Shown here: positions 16,966 to 24,876 of the stretch, piece by piece
How the letters are laid out: every line of letters begins with the position of its first letter
Numbering within the stretch: position 1 is the first letter of the stretch
NCBI GenBank assembly: GCA_964236535.1
Contig: CAXSEF010000017.1
Span: 1 to 44,611, forward strand
Source of the DNA: CAXSEF01 sp964236535
GTDB taxonomy: Bacteria > Pseudomonadota > Alphaproteobacteria > Acetobacterales > Acetobacteraceae
DNA: 44,611 nucleotides
Direction of reading: 5' to 3'
The notes under the pieces: model-generated
Told to the model about the DNA's origin: nothing
Databases searched by the model: none
Seen by the model: only the letters and a program-made list of their open reading frames with translations
Program-made: the position numbers and the translations under genes

Positions 16966-18086
16966 GCGCGCGCCGCCCCGAGCGCGCCGCGCTCCAGGCC
17001 CGCAAGCCCGTCCCCGGCCGCAGCCAGGACCTCGGCGCGCCGCCCGCCCAGCGCCTCGGCGAGCCGGCGCACCCCCTCGCGCCAGCCCACCGGCGGCACG
17101 AGCCCCAGCACCCGCGCCGCCTCGCGCGAATCCGCCACGAAATAGCGCTGGTCGCCCGGCCGCCAGTCGTCGAAGGCAAGCCGTGCGCGCAGCCCGGTGA
17201 CCGCCTCGAGCTCGGCGATCGCGGCACGCAGGCTGATCGCGTTGGCCACCCCGCCGCCGAGGTTGAAGGCCCGGCCCGACACCTGTCCGATCCGGTCCCA
17301 GCACGCGAGGTACGCCTCGACCGCGTCGTCGACATACAGCACGTCGCGCACCTGCCGCCCGTCGCCGTAGACGCTGATCGGCTGCCCGGCCAGCATCGAC
17401 AGCAGGAAATGCGCGAGCCAGCCCTGGTCCTCGGTGCCCATCTGCCGCGGCCCGTAGATGCAGCTCATCCGCAGCACGCAGGCCGGCACCCCGAACGACC
17501 GGGCGTAGTCCAGCACGTACTGGTCCGCAGCACCCTTCGAGCAGCCGTACGGGGTGTGGAAGCTCAGCGGCCGCGCCTCGTCGATGCCGTGCGCGCGCAG
17601 CACAGCCTCCTCCGGCATCCAGCCCTGCGCCGCCGCGCCGTGCGCGGGCGCCAGCGCCGGCAGGTCGGCCAGGGCCACGGCCACGTCGCCGAGGTCGCCG
17701 TACACCTTGTTGGTGCTGGCGAACACCAGCGGGACCCGGCCGCCGCGCCGGCGCAGCGCCTCCAGCAGGTGCAGCGTGCCGCGCACGTTGACGTCGAAGT
17801 CGGTCTGCGGATCGACCAGGCTGGTGGTCACCGCGACCTGCGCGGCCAGGTGGAACACCGCGTCCGCGCCCTGCACCGCCGCCGTGACCGCGTCCGCGTC
17901 GCGCATGTCGCCCAGCGTCACCGCGACGCGGCGCGGATGCCGCCGGCGCAGCCAGTCGAGGTTGTCCGCCACCCCGGCCCGCGCCAGCGCGTCGAACACC
18001 AGCACGTCGTGGCCGTCGGACGCCAGGCGGTCGGCGAGGTTGCAGCCGATGAACCCCGCGCCCCCGGTGACCAGCACCTGGCTCAT
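16962..18086 (-). CDS. Extended SDR epimerase, CDP-paratose 2-epimerase-like
   Basis: A 374-residue NAD-dependent sugar-nucleotide epimerase or dehydratase. The cofactor loop GGAGFIG is at residues 8-14 and the active-site pair is Tyr180-x3-Lys184 in PYGCSK. Two stretches, STNKVYGD (124-131) and RMSCIYGPRQMGTEDQGW, are characteristic of the CDP-paratose/tyvelose 2-epimerase branch rather than of GalE. The real substrate is unproven, as no CDP-glucose pathway genes are in the window. The last 30 residues are an Ala/Gly-rich extension. The ATG at 18086 lies 52 bases after the second epimerase gene, and the stop overlaps the radical SAM start. Confidence 0.88.
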   Translation of the reverse strand: MSQVLVTGGAGFIGCNLADRLASDGHDVLVFDALARAGVADNLDWLRRRHPRRVAVTLGDMRDADAVTAAVQGADAVFHLAAQVAVTTSLVDPQTDFDVNVRGTLHLLEALRRRGGRVPLVFASTNKVYGDLGDVAVALADLPALAPAHGAAAQGWMPEEAVLRAHGIDEARPLSFHTPYGCSKGAADQYVLDYARSFGVPACVLRMSCIYGPRQMGTEDQGWLAHFLLSMLAGQPISVYGDGRQVRDVLYVDDAVEAYLACWDRIGQVSGRAFNLGGGVANAISLRAAIAELEAVTGLRARLAFDDWRPGDQRYFVADSREAARVLGLVPPVGWREGVRRLAEALGGRRAEVLAAAGDGLAGLERGALGAARA

Positions 18087-18138
18087 GCGCGCGCACCCGC
18101 GCCGCATCGGCCGGTGTCCGGGCCGGCCGCACTGCGCC

Positions 18139-19266
18139 TCACGCCACCAGCCCGCGCGTCTCGAGCTCGCGTTGCGCCTGTTCCACCCGATCGGTCGCCC
18201 GTTGCCGGCGCACCCACTCCGCCAGCTCGCCCAGGCTGTCCGCGAAGCCGCGGCGCGGCGCATAGCCCAGCACCTCGCGCGCCAGGGCGATGTCGGCGAA
18301 GCAGTGCCGGATATCGCCCGAGCGCGCCTTGCCGACCCGCTCCGGCGCCATCTGCGGCTGGCCCATCGCATCGGCCATCGCCTGCGCCACCTGGTTGATC
18401 GACACGTCGTGGCCGGAGCCCACGTTGAACACCCGCCCCGCGGCGGCGGGCACGTCGAGCGCCAGCAGGAAGGCCCGCGCCACGTCCTCGACATGGACGA
18501 AGTCGCGGCGCTGCTCGCCGTCCTCGAACACCAGCGGCCGCTCGTTGTTGAGCAGCCGCGAGGCGAAGATCGCCAGCACGCCGGTGTACGGGTTCGACAG
18601 CGCCTGGCCGGGCCCGTAGGCGTTGAACAGCCGCAGCGCCACGCCCTGCATCCCGTACGCCGGCGCCACCGTCAGCACCAGCCGCTCCTGCACGTACTTG
18701 GTCAGCGCATAGACCGAGCCGACGCTGGGGCGCTTCCACTCCGGCGTCGGCATCGGCAGCAGGCAGGCGCCGTCCGGCCCGCACGGGTCCCACGAGCCGC
18801 CGACCCGCGCCGCCGGGCGCAGCACGTCGTCGACCACCGCCCCGCCGGCCGTGCGGTACAGCCCCTCGCCGTAGACGCTCATCGAGGACGCCACCACCAC
18901 GCGCTCCACCGGGCGGCGGGTCAGCGCCTCGACGAGCACCGCGGTCCCGGTGTCGTTGACCGAGACGTAGCGCTCGATCGCATACATGCTCTGCCCGACG
19001 CCGACCTCGGCCGCGAGGTGCACCACCCGGTCGACGCCACGCAGCGCCCGGGCGACCGCGTCGGCATCGCGCACGTCGGCGCGGATGAACTCGACGTGGG
19101 CCAGCACCGGGTCGCAGCTGTCGGCGCCAGGCCCGGCATCCGCGCCGTGCACCTGGTCGATCAGGCTGTCCAGCACCTGGACGGTGTCGCCGCGGGCGAG
19201 CAGCGCGCGCACCAGGTGGCAGCCGATGAAGCCGGCGCCGCCGGTGACCAGAACCCTGTTCGCCAT
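18139..19266 (-). CDS. Extended SDR epimerase, dTDP-L-rhamnose 4-epimerase-like
   Basis: A 375-residue NAD-dependent epimerase. The glycine loop GGAGFIG is at 9-15 and the catalytic Tyr186-x3-Lys190 is in SVYALTK. A characteristic insertion before the active site (SSMSVYGEGLY, then GSWDPCGPDGACLLPMPTPE with two cysteines) resembles dTDP-L-rhamnose 4-epimerase-type proteins, which make 6-deoxy-L-talose donors; this assignment is by pattern only. The ATG at 19266 has a strong GGAAAGGCGG site. It is the first gene of the seven-gene run and reads away from the DUF4142-RTX gene, so its promoter lies in 19267-19600. Confidence 0.88.
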   Translation of the reverse strand: MANRVLVTGGAGFIGCHLVRALLARGDTVQVLDSLIDQVHGADAGPGADSCDPVLAHVEFIRADVRDADAVARALRGVDRVVHLAAEVGVGQSMYAIERYVSVNDTGTAVLVEALTRRPVERVVVASSMSVYGEGLYRTAGGAVVDDVLRPAARVGGSWDPCGPDGACLLPMPTPEWKRPSVGSVYALTKYVQERLVLTVAPAYGMQGVALRLFNAYGPGQALSNPYTGVLAIFASRLLNNERPLVFEDGEQRRDFVHVEDVARAFLLALDVPAAAGRVFNVGSGHDVSINQVAQAMADAMGQPQMAPERVGKARSGDIRHCFADIALAREVLGYAPRRGFADSLGELAEWVRRQRATDRVEQAQRELETRGLVA

Positions 19267-19760
19267 CCACCGCCTTTCCGAATTGTTCCCGTCCAGGCGC
19301 CCTCGGGCAGGCATCGAGCGACGCCCGGCGAGGCCACCATCTTTGTGGTTTTGGATAGGGCGCACTCCGGTCCCGGTCAATGCCGCGACAGACGGCCGCC
19401 CCGCCGGCACGGAGCGTGCTGCAGCCGCTCGACGAGAGCACGAGGACTTGTGCGATCACCGCCGGATACACGCGGCGGTCGTGCGTCGCAGCGTCCCCCC
19501 GGGCAAGCATCGACGGGGGGACGCCAGGACCAAACGTGGCGGAGCCGAATGACAGGCCGAGGGCGCCCCGCCTTGCAGCACCGATCCGGCATCTACAGCC
19601 AAGAACTTGAGTACTCTGCTGCGCTGATCTCGTGTAACAGTGTGTCGTTTCGCCAAATACACTTGTCACGCAGTTGTGTCGCCGCCGCCACGAGGGCTAG
19701 GGTGCGTTCATCGAGGTCCGGCTCTATGATGTGGCCAGCCAAAACTTGGGGAGACGTGAC
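19267..19760. promoter_or_regulatory. Divergent intergenic region, glycan cluster versus DUF4142-RTX gene
   Basis: About 490 bases without a supportable gene. The right half (about 19590-19740) is much poorer in GC than its surroundings and holds an 8-base palindrome GAGTACTC (19609-19616) and an imperfect dyad of acacttgt and gcagttgtgt. This is where promoters and operators for both directions should lie. I cannot assign definite -35 and -10 boxes. A GGGGAGA ribosome site at 19748-19754 points to the TTG at 19761. Confidence 0.45.
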
Positions 19761-21818
19761 TTGTCAGGATCGACCACGGCGACGCTGAGCGCGCAGGACC
19801 AGAACTTTCTGCTGACCGACACCGAAAACAAGTATGCCGAGTCGCAGATCGACTCGCTCGCCACCACTGCCGCGGGCTCCTCCACCGTCGCCGAGCTGGG
19901 CCGCTGGTTCGGCGCCGACTACGGCCGGCTGATCGGCACCAACATCGCCGCGGCCAAGGAAGTGAACGGTCAGGTGCCCTCCGGCCCCGGCACCTCCGAG
20001 GTGGCGTCGATTACCAACCTGACCCCGCTCACCGGCACCGCGTTCGACAGCGCCTACCTCACCGACGTGATCGCGCTCAAGGGCATGGACACGATGGGCG
20101 GCGCCACCGAGATCGCCTCGGGCACCAACCCGCTGCTGGTCCAGGTCGCCACCGCGAGCAACAGCCTGGTCACCGAGCACCTGCAGGAGGCGGCCTACGC
20201 CCAGGCGGTCCTCGCCGGCACCACGCCGCCCGCCGTCAGCCCCTCGATGGCCGTCGCCGGTCCGCCGCTCGCGCCGAACACCGCGCTGAACGCCCAGGAC
20301 CAGACGTTCATCACCAACGCCACCCAGGGCGGCCTCACCGCCATCCAGGAAGGCGAGCTGGCGCTCTCCCCGACGCTGTCGCCCGACCTCAGCGTGCAGG
20401 AATACGGCTACTGGCAGCGCTGCGAGAACAGCCAGCTCGGCGTCAACATCGCAGCCCTGGCCGCGGCCGAGAAGGGCGTCGTGCCGACGACGCTCACCAG
20501 CGCCCAGTCGATCCAGGTCGCCACGCTGCAGACCTTCACCGGCACCCTGTTCGAGGGCGTCTTCGCTGCCGACCAGGTCTCGAACGACCAGGTGCTCGGC
20601 AACCTCATCCGTTCCGAGATCGCCGGCGGCTCCGACACCGCGCTCGTCGCCCTCGCCCAGGCCGTGCTGGTCCCGGCCGAGCAGCTGCTCGCGCAGGCCG
20701 TCATCGAGAGCGTGCAGGTCGGCGGCGGCTTCACCGATGCGAGCATCGCGCCCAACACCCTGGTGGGCGCCGTGGTGACCAACATCGCCGAGGCCGCCGG
20801 CACCGGCAGCCTCACCATCGGCAACGTGTCGACCGGTGCCGCCAGCCTGCCCGCCGGCACCGCGGGCGTGCTGCTGGTCGACGTCGCCGGCGAGACGGTC
20901 ACCGCACCCGGCGGCTACTCCGACATCCTCGACATCGCCGGCCCCGAGACCATCACCGGGGGCATGGGCGCCACCAACACCGTCGTCGGCGCCGCCTCGG
21001 GCGTGACCTACTACGGCACGACCGGCTCGGCCGGGCTGCTGCTGCTCGATGGCGGTTCGAGCCTCGTGCTCGGCGCCGGCACCGGCGCGGGCAACTACAC
21101 GGTCATCGGCAGCAACGCCGGCGACAACACGATCTTCGCCGGCTCGGGCAACGACGTGATCGCCACCGGCACCGGGGCCAGCCTGGTGGGTCTCGGCAGC
21201 GGCATCAACACCGTCACCGCGCAGGGCAACGACACGGTCATGAGCAGCACCGGCAACGACGTCGTCTACGGCGCCGGCACCGCGACGGCCCTGTTCGCCG
21301 GCACCGGCAACCTGATCTTCGTCGGCGCGTCCGGCACTGCCAGCGTGGTGACCGGCACCACCGCCACGGTGCTGTTCGGCGGCGCCGGCGGCAGCGTCGA
21401 CCTGTTCGGCGCGGCCAACGGCAACATCCTCGCCGCCGCCGGCGGCAACGAGACGCTGCAGGGCGGCGCGGCCACCGGCAACAACGTGTTCTTCGGCGGG
21501 TCGGGCAGCGACGCCCTGGTTGGCGGCACCGGCAACGACATCTTCGTCGCCGGTGCGGGCAGCACGGTGTTCACCGGCGGCGGCGGCAACAACACCTTCG
21601 AGTTCGTCTCCGGCGCCACCGCGGGGGCGACCGACTTCATCACCGACTTCGGCGGCTCGTCCGGCAACCGCATCCTGCTCGCCGGCTACACCGGCAGCAC
21701 GGCTTCGGCGCTCTCCACCGAGACCGTCAGCGGCGGCAACACCACCATCACGCTCGCCGACACCACCAAGGTGCAGTTCCTCGGCGTCAGCAACCTGACG
21801 GCGACCAGCTTCGACTGA
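19761..21818 (+). CDS. Secreted-type protein: two DUF4142-like domains plus RTX-like glycine-rich region
   Basis: A 685-residue protein. The start is TTG 19761, which has GGGGAGA six bases upstream; GTG 19731 would add ten residues but has no ribosome site. There is no N-terminal signal peptide. Residues about 11-150 and 179-320 are two related helical blocks (AQDQNFLLTDTENKYAES and AQDQTFITNATQGGL) resembling DUF4142. Residues about 400-640 are Gly/Asn/Asp-rich repeats with near-canonical RTX units (GGSGSDALVGGTGNDIFVAG), then TDFITDFGGSSGNRILLAGY and a C-terminus VQFLGVSNLTATSFD like type I secretion substrates. Export by an ABC transporter outside the window is inferred. An intrinsic terminator follows. 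Confidence 0.8.
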   Translation: MSGSTTATLSAQDQNFLLTDTENKYAESQIDSLATTAAGSSTVAELGRWFGADYGRLIGTNIAAAKEVNGQVPSGPGTSEVASITNLTPLTGTAFDSAYLTDVIALKGMDTMGGATEIASGTNPLLVQVATASNSLVTEHLQEAAYAQAVLAGTTPPAVSPSMAVAGPPLAPNTALNAQDQTFITNATQGGLTAIQEGELALSPTLSPDLSVQEYGYWQRCENSQLGVNIAALAAAEKGVVPTTLTSAQSIQVATLQTFTGTLFEGVFAADQVSNDQVLGNLIRSEIAGGSDTALVALAQAVLVPAEQLLAQAVIESVQVGGGFTDASIAPNTLVGAVVTNIAEAAGTGSLTIGNVSTGAASLPAGTAGVLLVDVAGETVTAPGGYSDILDIAGPETITGGMGATNTVVGAASGVTYYGTTGSAGLLLLDGGSSLVLGAGTGAGNYTVIGSNAGDNTIFAGSGNDVIATGTGASLVGLGSGINTVTAQGNDTVMSSTGNDVVYGAGTATALFAGTGNLIFVGASGTASVVTGTTATVLFGGAGGSVDLFGAANGNILAAAGGNETLQGGAATGNNVFFGGSGSDALVGGTGNDIFVAGAGSTVFTGGGGNNTFEFVSGATAGATDFITDFGGSSGNRILLAGYTGSTASALSTETVSGGNTTITLADTTKVQFLGVSNLTATSFD

Positions 21819-21865
21819 GCGGCCTGCCGGCGGGGCGCCTCCGGGTGCCCCAGCGGAGCAGGAAA

Positions 21866-21920
21866 GCCGGGCTCGGCCCGGACCTGCCAACGGCTCGAGC
21901 GGTTCGGAGACCATCTCCTG
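21866..21920 (+). repeat. Left-half fragment of the intergenic repeat
   Basis: The bases aggaaagccgggctcggccc, followed by ggacctgccaacggctcgag and ggagacc, align with the left arm of the full copies (aaggccgggctccgcccaga, cccgccaaaggcccgagg). The two palindromes are missing, and the fragment runs directly into a true terminator hairpin. Confidence 0.55.
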
Positions 21921-21963
21921 AAGCCCTGCGGCACATCTCGCCACGATGTGTCGCGGGGTTTTT
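21921..21963 (+). terminator. Rho-independent terminator after the DUF4142-RTX gene
   Basis: The stem ccctgcggcacatc (21924-21937) pairs with gatgtgtcgcgggg (21945-21958): fourteen pairs, two of them G-U, around the seven-base loop tcgccac. Five T residues (21959-21963) follow directly. A-A-G before the stem can extend it against the T run. This is the clearest intrinsic terminator in the window and should separate the DUF4142-RTX gene from cysG. Confidence 0.8.
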
Positions 21964-22056
21964 CCATGTGGGTCGGGGGCTCTGCCGCCGCGGTTCGTGC
22001 CTTCAGGCAGGGCGTGGAACCCTGGCCTCGTTTCCTTTCGGCCGGCGCGGAGCCTC

Positions 22057-23346
22057 ATGCGCACCTTCCCCGTCTTCCTGGAGCTGGCCGGTCGTCGCGC
22101 CCTCGTCGTCGGTGGCGGCGAGGTCGCGGAGCGCAAGGCGGCCCCCCTGCATTCCGTCGGCGCGCGGGTCGACTTCTGCACCGGCTTCGACCCGGTCTGC
22201 CTGCGCGGCTGCAGCATCGCCGTCGGTGCCGGCGCCCCCGAGGACCAGCTGCAGGCGCTCTACGCCGAGGCGTCACGCCTGGGCATCCCGGTCAACTGCG
22301 TCGACCGCCCGGAGCTGTGCAGCTTCATCACCCCCGCCATCGTCGACCGCGACCCGATGACCATCGCCGTCTCCTCGGGCGGCGCCGCCCCGGTGCTGGC
22401 CCGGCTGCTGCGCGCCCGCATCGAGAGCCTGGTCGGTCCCGCCTATGGTCGCCTGGGTGCGCTTGCCGACAGCCTCAAGGCGGAGACCCGCCGCCGGCTG
22501 CCCGACGTGCTGCGCCGGCGCCGGATGCTGGAGCAGGCGCTGTCCGGCCGCGTCGCCGACCTGGTGCTGGCCGGCCGCGATGGCGACGCCCGCGCGGCAT
22601 ACCTTGATGCGCTGGATGCCGCCGAACGTGGCGCCGCCGGCCCGGAGCGCGGCATCGTCTACCTGGTCGGCGCCGGCCCGGGTGCGGCCGACCTGCTCAC
22701 CCTGCGCGCGCTCCGCCTGCTCGGCGAGGCCGATGTGATCGTGCACGACCGCCTGATCGGCCCCGGCGTGCTGGAGGCCGCGCGTCGCGACGCCGAGCGC
22801 ATCGACGTCGGCAAGGCCGGGCCGCGGCACGCCCTGCCGCAGGGCGAGATCAACGCCCTGCTGGTCAGGCTCGGCGGTGAAGGCCGCAAGGTGGTGCGGC
22901 TGAAGGGTGGCGACCCGTTCGTGTTCGGCCGCGGCGGCGAGGAGGCGGAGGCGCTGCGTGCGGCCGGCATCGCCGTGGAGGTCGTGCCCGGGGTGACTGC
23001 CGCGCTCGCCTGCGCCGCCCAGGCCGGAATCGCGCTGACCCACCGCGAGGCGTCGCAGATGCTGACCTTCGTCACCGGCCATGACCCCGACCTGGACTGG
23101 GCGACGCTGGCCCATGCCGGCACGCTGGCGGTGTACATGGGCCTCGCGGCGCTGCCCCGCCTGCGCGAGGGGCTGCTGGGTGCGGGGCTCGACCCCGCGA
23201 CGCCCGCAGCACTGGTCGAGAACGGCGGCCGGGCCGAGCAGCGCCTGCTGCGGGGGACGCTGGAGTCGCTCACGGCGGAGGCGCCGGGCTGGGTGGTGGG
23301 AGGGCCGGTGCTGCTGCTGGTGGGGGCGGCGGTGGGACGGCAGTAG
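22057..23346 (+). CDS. cysG: Siroheme synthase CysG
   Basis: A 429-residue multifunctional protein that makes siroheme from uroporphyrinogen III. The N-terminal part (1-190) is the precorrin-2 dehydrogenase/ferrochelatase, with the NAD loop VVGGGEVAERKAAPL, then VNCVDRPELCSFITPAIVDR and VSSGGAAPVLARLLR. The C-terminal part (about 198-429) is the SAM uroporphyrinogen methyltransferase: VYLVGAGPGAADLLTLRA, VRLKGGDPFVFGRGGEEAEA and VPGVTAALACAA. The N-terminal Rossmann part is about 20-25 residues shorter than usual, between the dinucleotide loop and the NCVDR motif. ATG 22057 has a GGAG site. It may supply sulfite or nitrite reductase, neither of which is seen here. Confidence 0.93.
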   Translation: MRTFPVFLELAGRRALVVGGGEVAERKAAPLHSVGARVDFCTGFDPVCLRGCSIAVGAGAPEDQLQALYAEASRLGIPVNCVDRPELCSFITPAIVDRDPMTIAVSSGGAAPVLARLLRARIESLVGPAYGRLGALADSLKAETRRRLPDVLRRRRMLEQALSGRVADLVLAGRDGDARAAYLDALDAAERGAAGPERGIVYLVGAGPGAADLLTLRALRLLGEADVIVHDRLIGPGVLEAARRDAERIDVGKAGPRHALPQGEINALLVRLGGEGRKVVRLKGGDPFVFGRGGEEAEALRAAGIAVEVVPGVTAALACAAQAGIALTHREASQMLTFVTGHDPDLDWATLAHAGTLAVYMGLAALPRLREGLLGAGLDPATPAALVENGGRAEQRLLRGTLESLTAEAPGWVVGGPVLLLVGAAVGRQ

Positions 23347-23365
23347 GGCCGACGCTTCGCTAAGC

Positions 23366-23494
23366 GCAGCAAGGCCGGGCTCCGCCCAGACCCGCCAAAG
23401 GCCCGAGGCCTTTGGAAACCCGTCTGTTAAGCAAATGGATTCCAAAGGCTAGCCTTTGGCGGAGTCCAGAGGCAGAGCCTCTGGCCTGGCTTGC
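23366..23494 (+). repeat. Intergenic hairpin repeat, copy 4 (intact)
   Basis: A reference copy. It begins gcagcaaggccgggctccgc, then cccgccaaaggcccgaggcc and a variable middle. Palindrome A is ccaaaggctagcctttgg (23442-23459) and palindrome B is ccagaggcagagcctctgg (23466-23484), joined by cggagt. It lies between convergent cysG and the ABC1 kinase gene, a good place for a two-way terminator. Confidence 0.9.
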
Positions 23495-23496
23495 TC

Positions 23497-24876
23497 CTAC
23501 GCTGCGGGGACTCCCGCCCGCAGCAGCGCCGCGGCCTGCCGCTGCTTCAGCGCGGCCTCGTCGAAGCCGTCGGCAAGCTCGTGGAACATCTCGCTCCAGT
23601 TCAGCTCGGCGCGGAGGCGCAGGAAGATGCTGCCGAGGCCCACCGCGGAGCGGTCCATCAGCACGAACTCGCGCGGCGGCTTCACGCCGCCCGACTGCTG
23701 CAGCCCGGCGTGCACCTTCTCGGCGACGCTGCGGCCGTACTGCGAGTCGCCGTTCTCCTGGATGCGCCGCACCCGGTTGTCGAGCAGCGGCTCGTAGACG
23801 AAGGCGGCCCACTGGTTGAGGATGCCCATCTTCTCGCGCGACAGGTCGACGAAGCCCCATCGCTCGTATGCCGCGTGGGCGCGGTCGTCGTCGTGCGTCT
23901 TGACCGCCTCGTACAGCTCGATCACCCCGTGCACGAAGCTCGACGGGAATACCCGGATCGCCCCGAAATCGAGCAGGTTGAGCCCGCCGTCCTCGCGCGT
24001 CTGGATATTGCCCATGTGCGGGTCGCCGTGGATGACGCCGTACTGGTAGAGCGGCCTGTACCAGGCGTGGAACAGGGCTCGGGCAGCCCGGTTGCGCGCC
24101 TCCTGGGGCGGGTCGGTATCGAGCCAACGCTGCATCGAGCCGCCGTCGACCCAGCTCATCGTCAGCAGCCGGGTGGTCGTGAGGTCGGCGACCGGCGTCG
24201 GCACGACCAGGTCGGCCTCGCCCTCCAGCATCTGGTGGTAGAGCGTCATCTGCGCGGCCTCGCGGGTGTAGTCGAGCTCCTCGCGCAGCCGCTCCGACAG
24301 CTCGGCGTAGATCTCGTCGCCCTGGATCGCGTTGTCCATGCGCTTGTAGATCGTCATCGCCAGGCGGAGCTGGCGCAGGTCGGCCTCCACCGTGCTGGGC
24401 ATGTCCGGGTACTGGAGCTTGCAGGCGACCAGGGTGCCGTCGTGCAGGGTGGCGCGGTGCACCTGCCCGAGGCTGGCGGCGGCGGCGGCGGTCTGGTCGA
24501 AGCTCGCGAACCTCGACTGCCAGTCCGGTCCGAGCTCGCTGGCCATCCGCCGGCGCACGAAGCCCGCACCCATCGCCGGCGCGTTGGCCTGCAGCTGCGC
24601 CAGCTCCTCGGCGTATTCCTCGGGCAGCGCGTCGGGGATGGTCGACAGGAACTGCGCCACCTTCATCAGCGGGCCCTTGAGGCCGCCGAGCACGGCCTTG
24701 AGATCCTCGGCGTGGGCGTTCTTGTTGGTCTTGATCCCGAACACGCGCTCCCCCGCGACCCGCGCCGCGATGCCGCCGACCGCACCCGAGGTGCGCGCCA
24801 TCCGCCGCACCTCGCCGAACAGGTTGGCGCGCGGGCGCTCGGAGGCCGGCCGCTCGGAGAAGGGACGCTCGGCCAT
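23497..24876 (-). CDS. ABC1/AarF/UbiB-family atypical kinase
   Basis: A 459-residue protein-kinase-like protein of the UbiB/COQ8 family, linked to ubiquinone synthesis or lipid handling in characterised members. The family motif appears as KVAQ (72-75) in GPLMKVAQFLSTIPDALPEE, so the glycine of KxGQ is alanine here. The alanine-rich nucleotide loop is at 130-134 (TAAAAASLGQVH), followed by Lys153, then VIHGDPHMGNIQ and LLDFGAI. No membrane anchor is evident. The start ATG 24876 overlaps the stop of the peptidase gene by one base. Substrate is unknown; it could be a general ABC1 kinase rather than UbiB itself. Confidence 0.92.
   Translation of the reverse strand: MAERPFSERPASERPRANLFGEVRRMARTSGAVGGIAARVAGERVFGIKTNKNAHAEDLKAVLGGLKGPLMKVAQFLSTIPDALPEEYAEELAQLQANAPAMGAGFVRRRMASELGPDWQSRFASFDQTAAAAASLGQVHRATLHDGTLVACKLQYPDMPSTVEADLRQLRLAMTIYKRMDNAIQGDEIYAELSERLREELDYTREAAQMTLYHQMLEGEADLVVPTPVADLTTTRLLTMSWVDGGSMQRWLDTDPPQEARNRAARALFHAWYRPLYQYGVIHGDPHMGNIQTREDGGLNLLDFGAIRVFPSSFVHGVIELYEAVKTHDDDRAHAAYERWGFVDLSREKMGILNQWAAFVYEPLLDNRVRRIQENGDSQYGRSVAEKVHAGLQQSGGVKPPREFVLMDRSAVGLGSIFLRLRAELNWSEMFHELADGFDEAALKQRQAAALLRAGVPAA

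Noticed and set aside
23366..23494. Repeat copy as an insertion sequence
   Set aside because: It has no transposase, no clear terminal inverted repeats and no target duplication that I can see; at most it is a non-autonomous element.
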